NCBI GenBank assembly: GCA_030407085.1
Contig: CM059587.1
Span: forward strand, 79,659,001 to 79,723,000
Reading direction: 5' to 3'
DNA from: Trichopria drosophilae
Lineage: Eukaryota > Arthropoda > Insecta > Hymenoptera > Diapriidae
Length of the DNA: 64,000 nucleotides
Position numbers and translations under genes: made by a program. The notes under the pieces are model-generated. The model was given only the letters and a program-made list of their open reading frames with translations. It was not told where the DNA came from and did not search any database. This document shows, in pieces, positions 36,738-48,319 of the stretch. Within the stretch, counting starts at the first letter, position 1. Each line of letters begins with the position of its first letter.

Positions 36738-37094
36738 ATGTGCAGTTTGTACGAGGCAGTGCTCGCTGAAGATTTGCAGAAGGTGAAGGAGTTACTGCTC
36801 AACGGGGCCGACGTTAACACACCAAGAGCGGACAAATCGACGCCATTACACGCAGCTGTGTATAACTGGGGTATTAGCATTTTGGAACTCCTCATCGAAT
36901 TTTGTGCCGACCTGGACGCAGCCGACGAGGACGGAAATACACCGTTACATCTGGCCGTCATCCTGGAGAACAACGAGGCTGGGATAATGCTGCTGGAGAA
37001 TCATTGCAACTGCGATGTGAAAAACAACAACGGCCATACACCAGACCAAATTGCCAGAATAATATTAAAAGACAGAAATGGGTGCGAAGACTAA
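36738..37094 (+). CDS. Ankyrin-repeat protein, array unit 5
   Basis: Last complete ankyrin frame of the array, with a product identical to those of units 2-4. The upstream C-run is the longest of the five (13 bases, 36637-36649), and the adjacent C/A-rich block is shorter than in units 3 and 4. This shows length instability of the tract. Unit 6 breaks off before its ankyrin frame, so no sixth gene follows. Confidence 0.5.
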   Translation: MCSLYEAVLAEDLQKVKELLLNGADVNTPRADKSTPLHAAVYNWGISILELLIEFCADLDAADEDGNTPLHLAVILENNEAGIMLLENHCNCDVKNNNGHTPDQIARIILKDRNGCED

Positions 37095-37798
37095 TGTACA
37101 GCTTATTGCTTCCAAAACCGGTGCTATGGCAAATAATTCAAAACTAGAGTAATGAGAAAAATAGAAAAAAAAAAAAAATTTTTAAACACGCCTGTGTTTC
37201 ATATTCCTCAACAAATGTTAGTTGACGAATATGAAACATTGACAGTCCTCAGCCTGTGTAAAGTGTGAAGGAAAATTTTCCAATTAGATTACTGTTTCAT
37301 CTGAAACTAACAGGAAGTTCAAAGAGACGTTAGTGAACTTTGTGTGATATCAATTTTCAAATATTTAAAGTGATGTCAAATAATTCGTGGATTCGAGTTG
37401 AAGATGTAATAAATTCTGCGGTTTATTTATTTTTAATTTTTATATATGTTAGTATTATTTTCGTCGAATGAAGATCAACCGGATACCACGTGACATTTGA
37501 TTTAACCAACCAATCAGACATACTGAAAATACAAGTGATAATTAATCATACTAAATAATGGTTACATTTCGTTAAAAAAAATTGTCTAGCTATAAGGTCT
37601 GAACAGGCAGGTGAATCCATTCATAGAGAGTTTCTCACATTCTGCAGCAGATATAACATTAATTCGATGCAAAATCCAACTTAAATACAAAATTTTAAAA
37701 AAGCAAGATGCGAGTTTTCATCACGGCACATTTAATCATTTTAAATGTTTTGTTTTCTAAAATAAATTAGGTACTAATGACAAGCAGTAACATTTAAC

Positions 37799-38266
37799 TT
37801 CATTAATTTAAAAAGAATATCAAGACTCTCGTATGTCTCTTTAATTGTTGCAACCATGCATAATATAATAAGTTAATTAACACTCGTTAGTTTTTGAACG
37901 GTGCTTGCAGAACCCCCTTCAGAGTATCGTGATCTTTTTAAGGCGGTTCATCGACATCTGATTCTAGCTCCCTTTGAAGATAATCTTCAGAAAGTATCGA
38001 TAAAGAAACTTTGAAAAATCATTGACCTCGATCAGCCATTAATTTTATTGTAAAATTGCCTTGAAGCCCACGTTCCATTAAAATAGCATCTAACAATTTC
38101 TCGGCATTCGCCCACACCAACGATATCTTTTCTTTGGACTTTAAAATTTCAACGTCGCAGGAAAATTGGCCGTCATGACAAATATATTCATAAATTGTCG
38201 ATTGTTCAGAAGCTTGCTTTTTATCATTTTTAGGGACTGTATTTAGCTTATAAAATGAATTAGTTT
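37799..38266 (-). pseudogene. Decayed copy of the uncharacterised protein fragment, array unit 6
   Basis: As in unit 5 (GAAGCCCACG, TGA in the GQGFFK segment). It lies in the truncated last unit, about 270 bp before the minisatellite. Confidence 0.6.
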
Positions 38267-38538
38267 AAGACCAAATTTTCATTTTCAATATATAAGTATA
38301 ATTAGATAAAGTTGTCTAATCATTGTGGGTTGCATGGAATTAATGTTTGTTTTACTTTAAGTATTTACACGACGTTTTCATTTCTTGAACATTAACGACA
38401 ACAGTCCTCTATTCTGCATTGAAAACATCGAAGGACTCATTACTCAATCGCGATTCAATCTGGAGATATTTGAATGATACCGAGAATATGATCGCTCTTT
38501 TCTCGCCGATGCTTTAAAATCAAAACAACGACAACTTT

Positions 38539-39037
38539 CCCCCCCCCCCCCACCCCCCCCCCCCCCCACCCCCCCCCCCCCCCACCCCCCCCCCCCCCCA
38601 CCCCCCCCCCCCCCCACCCCCCCCCCCCCCCACCCCCCCCCCCCCCCACCCCCCCCCCCCCCCACCCCCCCCCCCCCCCACCCCCCCCCCCCCCCACCCC
38701 CCCCCCCCCCCACCCCCCCCCCCCCCCACCCCCCCCCCCCCCCACCCCCCCCCCCCCCCACCCCCCCCCCCCCCCACCCCCCCCCCCCCCCACCCCCCCC
38801 CCCCCCCACCCCCCCCCCCCCCCACCCCCCCCCCCCCCCACCCCCCCCCCCCCCCACCCCCCCCCCCCCCCACCCCCCCCCCCCCCCACCCCCCCCCCCC
38901 CCCACCCCCCCCCCCCCCCACCCCCCCCCCCCCCCACCCCCCCCCCCCCCCACCCCCCCCCCCCCCCACCCCCCCCCCCCCCCACCCCCCCCCCCCCCCA
39001 CCCCCCCCCCCCCCCACCCCCCCCCCCCCCCACCCCC
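38539..39037. repeat. Perfect 16-bp (C15 A) minisatellite
   Basis: Single A residues interrupt pure C at 38552, 38568, 38584 and every 16 bases to 39032, giving 30 exact periods with no deviation. The G-rich minus strand explains the poly-glycine frames here, which are not genes. The block begins in unit 6 directly after ACAACTTT, where the other units continue GATTGAAG, and ends in unrelated sequence (CATAAAATTAG). The perfect regularity could reflect very recent expansion, or a consensus or assembly artefact. Confidence 0.95.
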
Positions 39038-39039
39038 AT

Positions 39040-40890
39040 AAAATTAGAAAATTTAATATTGAATTTCGATTCCATGATTAAATGTAATGTGATGAAAATA
39101 CGTTAATTAAGAAATAATATTTGAAGAGTTATATTTTTAACGTAACCTAAAATGTTCTCACGATTTTTATAAATATAGGAAAGTATAAAATTTGCGGAAA
39201 TTAAAATTTTACAATTTCAACAAAAAAAAAAGAAATTCGAGCATTTTTAAAGCTTTTTGAAGCAGTAAGGCTTTACTTTTGAATTCCGAGTGCACCTTTT
39301 TGTAAAAAACAGAGACCGTTCATACATAACCTCAAAATAGGTAAAAATTTTTTGAAATTATAGATTATCATACTACAAAGTCCAAAGTCTAAATCAAAAT
39401 AATAAAAAATATTTCGGTTACTCCGTGTGTTTAACCAAGTTAATGTAATCATTTTATCATTCGATTTCAATAAAATCATTTAATTCTAAAGATTACTCGC
39501 GCTACAATGAAATTTTCTTAAATTATCGGAGTTCCTTGTATTTCTGAATAGATAGAAACATTTAAGTTTGTATTCCGATCTACCTGAATATTAATAAAAT
39601 AAGGACTTGGTCCAGACTAAATCAATCTTTCTTGATCTACGATGTTATTTCTCGGTCCCTTGAGATCTCAATATTTCAATAACTGCGTACTGCTGAACAC
39701 AACATGTGTCTTCGTTAATGTTCTACTTGAATAAACTGATCTAATTATTCCATTTTACGGTATCCAAAAGCAAATAATTTCAGTAAACACAAAAGACAAT
39801 AATTTTCGGTTCGTAAAACAATTTCATTCACGGGAGAGTAACTAACAATTATTTTTGCGAATTTAGTATATTTTCTTAATCATATGTTTATTAACAAATT
39901 GATTTATGTACAGTAATGAAATATTATCCCTGTGCTACATCGTAGTATTAATTATTATTTTAGAGTCGGTATTGGTTAACTATGGCTTCTACAGGAAATT
40001 CCTAGTATTACTTGCGAGATTCGATACTTAGCCACAACGATTTTCAAGTTACCATTAATTAGGTACTTCACTACACGGGTTTCTATTTGAAAACGTCTAT
40101 TTTAATAAAGATCCGACCAAGCATTCATTTTCCCCGCAAGCCATACTTAGCATTCGATTGGGTTGACTTTTATGAATTGCAGCTTACAATAAATTAAATA
40201 TAGTTGAAGTAACGGTAATGATTTTAAAATTATAATAAGAGCTCCAAGAGCTTTAAATTGAGGTGTCGATGTACTTTCAGTTTTTATTCAATTTAGACCT
40301 AAACCATTGCTGATTACAACTGAGTTTTAAAGTATTTTATCATGAAAATGAGATGTAAAATGACCATATTATGCCCACTGAATCTAAATAATATATTGGG
40401 TATTGACTATAATTGGACTCAGAACATATTCCAAAGTAGTTAAGAGTTATTATTTACATTAATAGAGAACGGAAGGTTTTTTACCAAATCAAATAATATA
40501 AATGTATTGTAAATAATAAGATCAAGAATGATGTATATTTCAAATTGAATGGTATTGCGGTTTGGTGGTTCAATCAATGTTAGTATGTACGTCCAAGGAA
40601 TCGCAGTAGTAAGAAACAATTTCTATTAATAGAAATTATTTATTCATAATATGTCTTTTCGTAATTGTTTAACCACATGCCATCGATTTTCAACGGAAGT
40701 AAATTTTTGTTTTAACCATGGCTATTTCGTTTTTGTTTTATTTCATCATTGTTTGTTCTTCGAGATCACCATTGAAGTACTAAATATCGTCAATGTATTG
40801 TCAATGTGTAGTCAATGTATTTATACACACTGGTAAAGTAGAAAATATTACTATTCTACTATTATTGTGGCAAGAAGACGGTGCTAGTCA
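39040..40890. other. Non-coding stretch
   Basis: AT-rich, with no recognised exon, RNA gene or repeat. The frames at 39273-39479 and 40651-40836 have no recognisable features. Confidence 0.4.
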
Positions 40891-41460
40891 TTAACCTATT
40901 AGCGCATACTATCTTATGACGTTCGTAACCGTTAGAATCAAACTTTTAATTTATGGAAACTATGTACCCTATGATTTTCAGGGTCGCTGATCACGAATCC
41001 CAAGCCAGAATTGTAAAATTTCCAACACCTGATCCAATATGGCGGTTCAAACATAGAAATAATGTCTTTCAACGAACCAGTTGGGCAAATCAACCTTCCG
41101 AACGTTCGATATAAATGACAGTTGGTTTACGAGGACATCAAGAAGCTAACTCTTACATTGTCAATCGGAATTTCACAAAAATCGACGTATATAAGTTTTC
41201 GAGGTCGCTGATTACGAATCTGAGGTAAAAATTGCAAAATTAAAAGTGGCTGACTGAAAATGGAGGATAGCAAGAAACTAACTCTTATACGGTCAATAGG
41301 AATTTCACAAAAATCAACGTATATAAGTTTTTGAGGTCGCTGAATACGAATCTGAAGTCATAATTGCAAAAATAAAAATGACTCATTCAAAATGACGGAC
41401 ATCAAGAATCTAACTCGTACACTCGCAATCGAAATTTCACAAAAATCGAGATAACTGTTT
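40891..41460 (+). repeat. TTAA-started repeat containing a 132-bp tandem
   Basis: GAATTTCACAAAAATC recurs at about 41167, 41299 and 41431, exactly 132 bp apart. Each unit carries a GGTCGCTGA-type motif (41203 and 41335; an outlying one at 40982) and AAAATGRMGGA-like words. The block is preceded by TTAACCTATTAGCGC (40891), which resembles the end at 44119 and the inverted end at 47841-47859. It is probably a decayed non-autonomous transposon with internally duplicated sequence. Confidence 0.6.
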
Positions 41461-44118
41461 GTTGTGATAAATGCACTGTTTAGCAAAATGTTGTACACTT
41501 ATAACGAGAAAACAACGCATAAATTGTATAATTTGTATACTGATTCTTATCTATATAGTAACTCGAAGTACATTGGTCGCCATTGTCAGTTCTTTACATA
41601 TTCTATCCAATTACTATTCCCATTTCATTAAGTTGCAGTTATATACCTAGTTATTGTCATCGCATTATAAGTTTTTCCAAGGAAGACATACCACGAAATT
41701 TTCCTCAGAAAAGACGAAAAAGATCCTCCAGTAATGTTTTTCGTACCGGACGCCAACCTCCGACCGTTTCTCAACGAAATGTTTCCATCGCGAGCTTCAG
41801 CAATTTAACGTGAATTTCATCGTGGAGCCCATCGCTTTTTTAAGTGCAACGAAAGCTGCCAGTTTACCATAAATCGATAGACACAGTGTATATGCTCATA
41901 CAAGCGTGATGAAAACTCCAGATCCGACGAGCGTATCTGAGCGTTCCGTAGAGGTACTCCGATATTTGCTTACGGTAATTGATCGGGGATTAGGATGTAA
42001 ATCAATTCGTATTCCAAATTATTTTTCGGTTTCCTCTTTGCTGCCAAAGTTGCGAACTCTCCGCAGTTACCATCCTGGTAATTAAATTTGATTCTCATGA
42101 AAAAACGCTTTAAAACACCCCATTTTAAACGGTCAGCTGTCTACATATTACCTCTTTTAAATTGTGCTAATTTCTGAAAGTTTGATAGGAATCATATCCA
42201 AGAACAAAGAAGATATGACAAGTATCAATAATTGCAGAATATTTTAATTTAAATGTTTCTTTTGAGGCTAAATATATAACTGTAGAATTATGTTGAACAC
42301 CTTTACTAATTGTAGGTGGGTTAAGTTAAGGAAGTTCAAACCAGGATATCAGAAATCCTCGAAAAAATTCAAAAATTATAACGAAGGTAGAGAACTGTTC
42401 ATGGTGCAATAAACTTATATTATATAGGGTTTCATATACAGAACTTTCGATTCACCAAATTTGCTATTAAATTTACCAAATACGACGAAATCAAACTTGT
42501 TTAGATAATGGATCCATCATTATGCATTGATGATTATGTGATTAATGTACAAATTTATTAAGTCAAATTGATTTTCTTTTAAACGGAATTCCAATTTTTT
42601 ACATCGGACTTGGAAACAACGACATATTTTACATTCAAAGTGAAAATTTCAAGTGAACTACATAAGGTCATATAAAAATCAACCAGAAGTTTTTTTTTAG
42701 ATTTAGAGAATTTATGTGCCGAAAATTGTGGAGTAGTCTTGAGGCCAACGGAGATAATTTACTTGATGACTGACAATCACAACCATATCAAGCTATTTTT
42801 TTTTAAATAAATACCCTTACTTTCCTTGTTAAACTTCCTGAAACTAAAAGTTTATTGTAGCATACCAGTAGTAAAAGCATTTACGAATATCTGAATGATA
42901 AAATACTAACCACTGCGGCAAAGGAATATTATGGCTTTTGAAATATCCGTGGTAGAAATGAAAATATTTTTTGTATAATTCTTGTATAACATTCTTATTT
43001 ACCACGTTAAAGGTATAGAGGAAATGGCCAGTCTAAGAAAAAATGGACAAATTTCTACCAGGGATTTTGAAAATTGATTCTAATTAGTATAAATCTCACA
43101 ATTTTCATTTTTGAATTCAACGATACCATTAAACTATGATTACGACTATTTTTTTACACACGTCTTTCATAAACTGTGAAAACAGTCTATAGCAATCGCG
43201 GAAAATATTGTTCGTTGGCGTTGGTTATCATTACATTGGCATGAAGCCTCTAATTTTAAATCAGCAAATATTCACTAATTTCAGTCCAACCCACAGTTTA
43301 GCTGGACAAAAAATGATTTGATTTTATTCTAGCATGAAAACGTCCTTTCTTTATATTAATAAATATAAATACACTTTGTCACTTGGGTTTAAAATAAATC
43401 AGAAAGTCAATATTTTATTCGCTAATTTCGTGAACACGATGTTTTAAGCCACACTTTTGACAACAATGTTTGCTACTCATGAATTTTCTTTCCTGGCTAT
43501 ACTAGGCGAGGAATGGTTGAAAATTCAAAGGAAAATCGTTATTCCCCTCACGACTTTACGAACCGACGAGTTCTGCCTTCCTCTTTGACTATATAAACCC
43601 TTTTCCAGTTGCAAATTGCCATCAAAAACTCGCCGGATGTTTATGTATTATTAAAATTTCGTTGCCTTGAATTCGAGGGAAAGAGACAGAGAGAAAGTCA
43701 GGGCATATTAATACTCCATTCATTTCTTTATCGGGACGAGAATTTCGCAAAACTTTCGAATTTCAATAATTCCAATGAAAGAACATACTTTTATAAAAGC
43801 AACAAAAAGTTCAGCCATTACAAATGTGTATAGATTAATCTACATAATTGGAGAATCGATTTATTCTTATAGGATGTATTATTTGATAAAACAATACGAA
43901 ATTTTAAAATAATTAATTTGTTTGCATCTATTGGCGAAACTGATGGATAACGATTTATATTTGACCTAATCTGTTTCTGGTAGTACTTGCGTTATAAAAT
44001 CTGTACAAATATATAAGGGTTTTATTATTATAGTATTTTAATTGACTAGTCGAGTAGTATTCATCTACTCTGACCTTTTAGTCATTAATTTAAGAAGAGT
44101 AGCTAAACATAATTTTAC
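41461..44118. other. Non-coding stretch
   Basis: No recognised gene. A CTATATAAAC box at about 43589 and a TTTTCCAG acceptor-like string at about 43602 precede the 74-codon frame at 43609-43833. That frame has no recognisable motif and is not called. Confidence 0.35.
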
Positions 44119-44650
44119 TTAACCCATTAAGGCCGAAAAAAGCCTGAAATCATAGTGGTACTTTCAAATAATGTCAGATGCAGAAAAAATTCTTGAAAAA
44201 TATGTGAATACCGTTTTATTATATTTCTGGGTGCATTCTACAAGATGCCGCGGTCGGATTTCATTTTTGTTGACCTAAAAAACCAAAATGGCGGCTTTAT
44301 TGTAAAAAAGTGCGGAAAAATCAACAATTTTTTTAAGTTTAAATCAACATTTTTTTAAGAAAACGTAATTTTGATACTGAATAATGTGGCACAAACTAAC
44401 ACAAACTGTTGAAACGTAAAAATTGTGTGGTAGATTATAATGAAAATCTAAAATGGCGTCTTGAAAATTGAGGATATTGTAAAAAAATTTTCAATTTTCA
44501 AGTATGCTGGATCAATCGTTATCACTTCAACTAAACTTAACGAAACTTGGTGTGTATGGGTTTTTGAGGTTTTTGATTAGGAATCCGACCATCATGTTTC
44601 AAAATTCAAAATGACGGATACACTATCTACCACATATACATTTTAAGACA
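44119..44650 (+). repeat. Repeat fragment starting TTAACCCATTAAGGCC
   Basis: Begins with a TTAA followed by CCC and contains AACCAAAATGGCGGCTTTA and TTTTTGAGGTTTTTGATTAGG. These words are shared with the elements at 15392, 40891 and 47306. No matching right end was found, so it looks truncated. Confidence 0.45.
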
Positions 44651-47305
44651 TTGCAAGTTTAAAACTTATTTTAATTTAATGCATATCAAGTACGATTGAA
44701 AGGTATAGCCATTTTTCATGTAGTTTATTCAGAACTGAATTTAATTAGAGATCACATTTTTAACGATTTACTTAGTTCTGTCTGGCTACAAAATGTTCGC
44801 TTGTACGGAATCTATGTACTTTTCTATAAAGTACAACGAATTATTTTGCCTTTGTACTTAGACAGCTTCCAATTTGATTATTATATATCAAAATTGTTAT
44901 GTATTGTTGAAATAACTATTTTTTTACAAGATTAAAGATTTGTAACATTTTCCTGTGGAGATCAAAGGACATGAAAATGAATGCATGAAGTGCAATAAGG
45001 GTAAAGGAATTTCATAGAGATGAAATCTCCTTAGTTCATCCAATGTATTCGAAATTCCATACTCTTGCGGCGGCATGTATATTGAAATAAACCGAGTGGA
45101 AAATTAACATAAAGTAGATCAAACTTGAACAAGTTGTGCACGATTAATGGAATTCTTAACATATCAGATAGTCGACCGCAGTCACATGTTAGAATATTTT
45201 TATAAAGTAATTTATAAAATATTTTAATAAATAATCAGTTGCCCTTATTAAAGCAAATGTGATATAAAAATATGATATAATAAGGGTGGGTTGTAAGAAA
45301 TCGATTTGTTATCAAAAGTTTACTTGTTTGTTGCATCTTTAGGTTATAGGAAACAAGACAAGAGTAAATTTGTTTTCAAAATGCATTTTTATCAGTTCTT
45401 GAAATGCCATTAAACTGCGATGTGATTTAAATTTCTAATGGTGTTAAATGGAAACTTACAATTGACAATTATTTTAGTCACGGTGAATATTGGAGAATTT
45501 ATAATTTAGCACATTATTGTACAGGAACTAAATTAATTGGGATTGAAGGAACATTATGAATGAAATTATGCACTTCCAGAATTTGAAAGCTATGACGAAT
45601 AATAAATTTTTGGTTACAGTATGACGAAGTTTTCTTGAAGTTATTTTTTTTATTAATCATTAACATCTAAAGATTCGATAATTACACTAATTTTTAAATA
45701 AACAAAAATCTATTTAACTAACCTGTGCACTTGGAATAGTCGTCAAGAAAACATTGTTTCCATAGGGCAAAAAATAACTCGTGATCATGAGGATTAATAC
45801 AGAAATTTTCGTTAAAAATTGTTTCAAAAATGAAATGATTCTAATACCTTTGATTCTAAAATTATTGTTAAAGTAATTTTTGTAACAAATATATTTTTAG
45901 CCTACAGTATTACTTATTCATACAACTGACATGCTTACTTGTAAACTTGTGGATAAAAAACATTCCAATACTAATAATTAAGTACGTAGACATCTAGCGA
46001 TATGGATTTTACATCGCTGAAATGTTGACAATGAAAGACAACGTTATACCTTTTGTTGCTAATGCATTATACTCGAATAATAGCGCCAAGATATTTCCTT
46101 TTGTATAAGGGTAACCAAAGTGAGGCAGAATTGGCGGAAACTTTTAAACTGTTTAGAATAAAAGGAAATTTTACTAATTTTCCTTCAATACAAGTATTCT
46201 GAAGTTGTAAGGGATAATCATCCGAAACAATCAATAATAATGGAAAAAATAATTCACTTTACAACTAATTAAAGAAATATTAAAAATAATTTGTTTAATC
46301 TGAAGGTCGTCGATTGACTTATTCATTTTTTCGATACTTACGGGATTTCCTAAAATATTATAATTTACAATTCCATTATTATGCATTGTTTTAAAATTAT
46401 TTATTGATTTTTGTTAAGTAACAAGCTAATCTAGTTGAACAACTATCCAGGAGTAGCAGTTTCGTCTAAATGTTGATTCTATTGGGTGACCGAAACTGGG
46501 TTGCGAAAGTTGGTCATTTCTTTGATAGGAATTGACAAAAAACTACGGACTAATAGCTATCATTCGTTGTTGATTAAAGACGACGTGAAAATTTTGTCTC
46601 TCTGCCAGCTTAGTACTAGCCTTTTTATCGACTCGGAATCTCAGGATCCAATGAATATGTCCTCCTTTTTCTCGGTTTTAGAATAATCTTTCATTTTTCG
46701 TTAATCTATTTTTAAATAAATGCAATATCTTCAATAATACGTTCATATTTTATTATATATTAGCTTTATATCTTCACTCGCTAATGCTCACTCAGGACGT
46801 ATATTTGTTATGTCATATTAAAAAATCTGTTTTCCACATGAACAAACAAACTTCACATTCGGAAACATCATTCTCAAAACAGTATTAAATTTAGCGCTGA
46901 TTTCCGACGATAACCCTTTTTTTCAATGCAATGAAATCAGGTAATATATTATGGAATTTTGGGCATTACCCTTCTGAAAAAATTGAATCAGACCCCTGGT
47001 AGATTTCTCCCATCACAAAGTAGTCTCCATCTGTCTTATAACGCTCGCATCTCATTGTATATCTAAATCAGGAAGAACATAAGTGATGCTACGAATCAAT
47101 ATTTTACACATTAATTGTAGGCATAATGCTATTAGAAATACTAAATTCTATTTTACATTTAATTATTTAGATCAAACCAACTTTATAGCATTGGGAGTTA
47201 GCGCAAACCCCTGCCACGGCCTTCCGATTCTGGGTTCTAAAAATAATACTTTAAAAAGTACATTGATTTAAACTGCGTATTTACGATTCATTGAATTTAG
47301 TAATA
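44651..47305. other. Non-coding stretch
   Basis: AT-rich without recognised gene or repeat. The frame at 46486-46686 is somewhat protein-like near its end (HSLLIKDDVKILSLCQLS) but has no supported start, splice site or family. Confidence 0.35.
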
Positions 47306-47820
47306 ACACAGCCCCACAAAAAAAAACGAAAGTCCGGATCAAGAGGTCAGACTATGTCTATAATCTGTTTTTGGGGTCGCTGAGACCATATCCGATGCCC
47401 ATTCAGCCCCATCACGTTAAGTTCTTGACATAACCTAAAAAAGAGATCTAAAAATCTACCCTAAAATATGAAAATAAAGACAAATTCTGGCCTGGAAGGC
47501 ATACCATGTTTACTGGACAGTCCTGGACACTACTGAAATATATATTGGATAGTTCTGGACAATAATGGAAGTACTGCAATATACTGAACAATACTGGATT
47601 GTACTAGACTCTATTATAGAATAACGGAAATTTGCAAGCTAATATTTTTCATTATTTTAACATTTTAGGGTCGAATTCTAGGATTTTTTGAGGTTATGTC
47701 AAAAACCTGACGTGATGGGGTTAAATGGATTTCGGATTCTGATTCAGCGACCTAAATAACATATTTAAGGCATAGTCTGTCCTCCTCGTCTGGACTTTCA
47801 TTTTTGTTGTGGAGCTGTGT
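47306..47820. mobile_element. Short inverted-repeat transposon (about 515 bp)
   Basis: Terminal arms of about 165 bp are inverted diverged copies. Landmarks are ACACAGCCCCACAA / TTGTGGAGCTGTGT at the ends, GAAAGTCCGGA / TCTGGACTTTC, GGTCGCTGA / TCAGCGACC and CCCCATCACGT / ACGTGATGGGG. The short centre has repeated CTGGAC words. TAATA-like sequence flanks both ends. No coding sequence is present, so it is non-autonomous. Confidence 0.8.
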
Positions 47821-47840
47821 AATAATGCCCATATAGGGCC

Positions 47841-47859
47841 GCGCTAATAGATGGGTTAA
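47841..47859 (-). repeat. TTAA-type transposon end (fragment)
   Basis: On the minus strand it reads TTAACCCATCTATTAGCGC, matching the start of the repeat at 40891 (TTAACC-TATTAGCGC). Confidence 0.4.
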
Positions 47860-48319
47860 ACTAGAATAAATTCCATACAAGTATCGGCTTCAAAAGTAGA
47901 TAAGATTTATTAAGTGCGTCCAGATGATGCCGAGCTGTCCAAAAGCAAACATAGGGCCCTCAGTGAACGATTGAAAATGTTTTCGTATTCACAGAATTGT
48001 ACTGACAAAAATATTCAAACGTGTAGTGATATCACTATTAGATCAAGCATATAAAAAGGTCATACAAATATGATCGCTTCTGTTTTTTTTAACGAAAGTA
48101 CTGCGAAAATAGCATTTTGGGCTTGACATGGTGTCACTGTTGTCTCAATTGAATAAATAATGAATTATATACAGGATTTTACTAAATCCCTACTAATAAA
48201 GTAGCAAGTATTATTCTGTTTGAAAGATTAAAAACAATACTATTTCAAATTTATATCCCATTTCGCAAGTAATGGCATACCATTTATTGTATATTTCATA
48301 TACAAATTGTAAACATGGA
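47860..48319. other. Non-coding stretch
   Basis: Nothing recognised. Confidence 0.35.

Larger units (their letters stand above)
26350..38538 (+). repeat. Head-to-tail array of about 2.34-kb units carrying ankyrin ORFs
   Basis: The word TTAATTTAAAAAGAATATC marks unit starts at about 26417 (diverged), 28441, 30783, 33123, 35464 and 37803. Spacings are 2342, 2340, 2341 and 2339 bp for units 2-5. Unit 1 is shorter (about 2.02 kb) because of internal deletions and is the most diverged. Unit 6 stops at 38538, where a C-rich minisatellite begins. Units 2-5 differ from each other at only scattered positions. Each complete unit contains, in order, a minus-strand fragment of an uncharacterised protein, a C-run of 10-13 bases, a plus-strand ankyrin frame and an A-tract of about 13-14. 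The pattern fits unequal crossing-over with recent homogenisation. Confidence 0.95.

Noticed and set aside
27342..36973. Minus-strand 89-codon frames overlapping the ankyrin frames, and plus-strand 81-codon frames overlapping their 3' ends
   Set aside because: Shadow frames of the ankyrin coding sequence in other registers.
38444..39075. Three long minus-strand frames (165-206 codons) encoding poly-glycine with Trp/Val
   Set aside because: They are translations of the C15-A minisatellite in three frames; periodicity, not coding, keeps them open.
43589..43833. TATA-like box and acceptor-like string before a 74-codon frame
   Set aside because: Peptide has no recognisable motif; TATA-like strings are expected often in AT-rich DNA.
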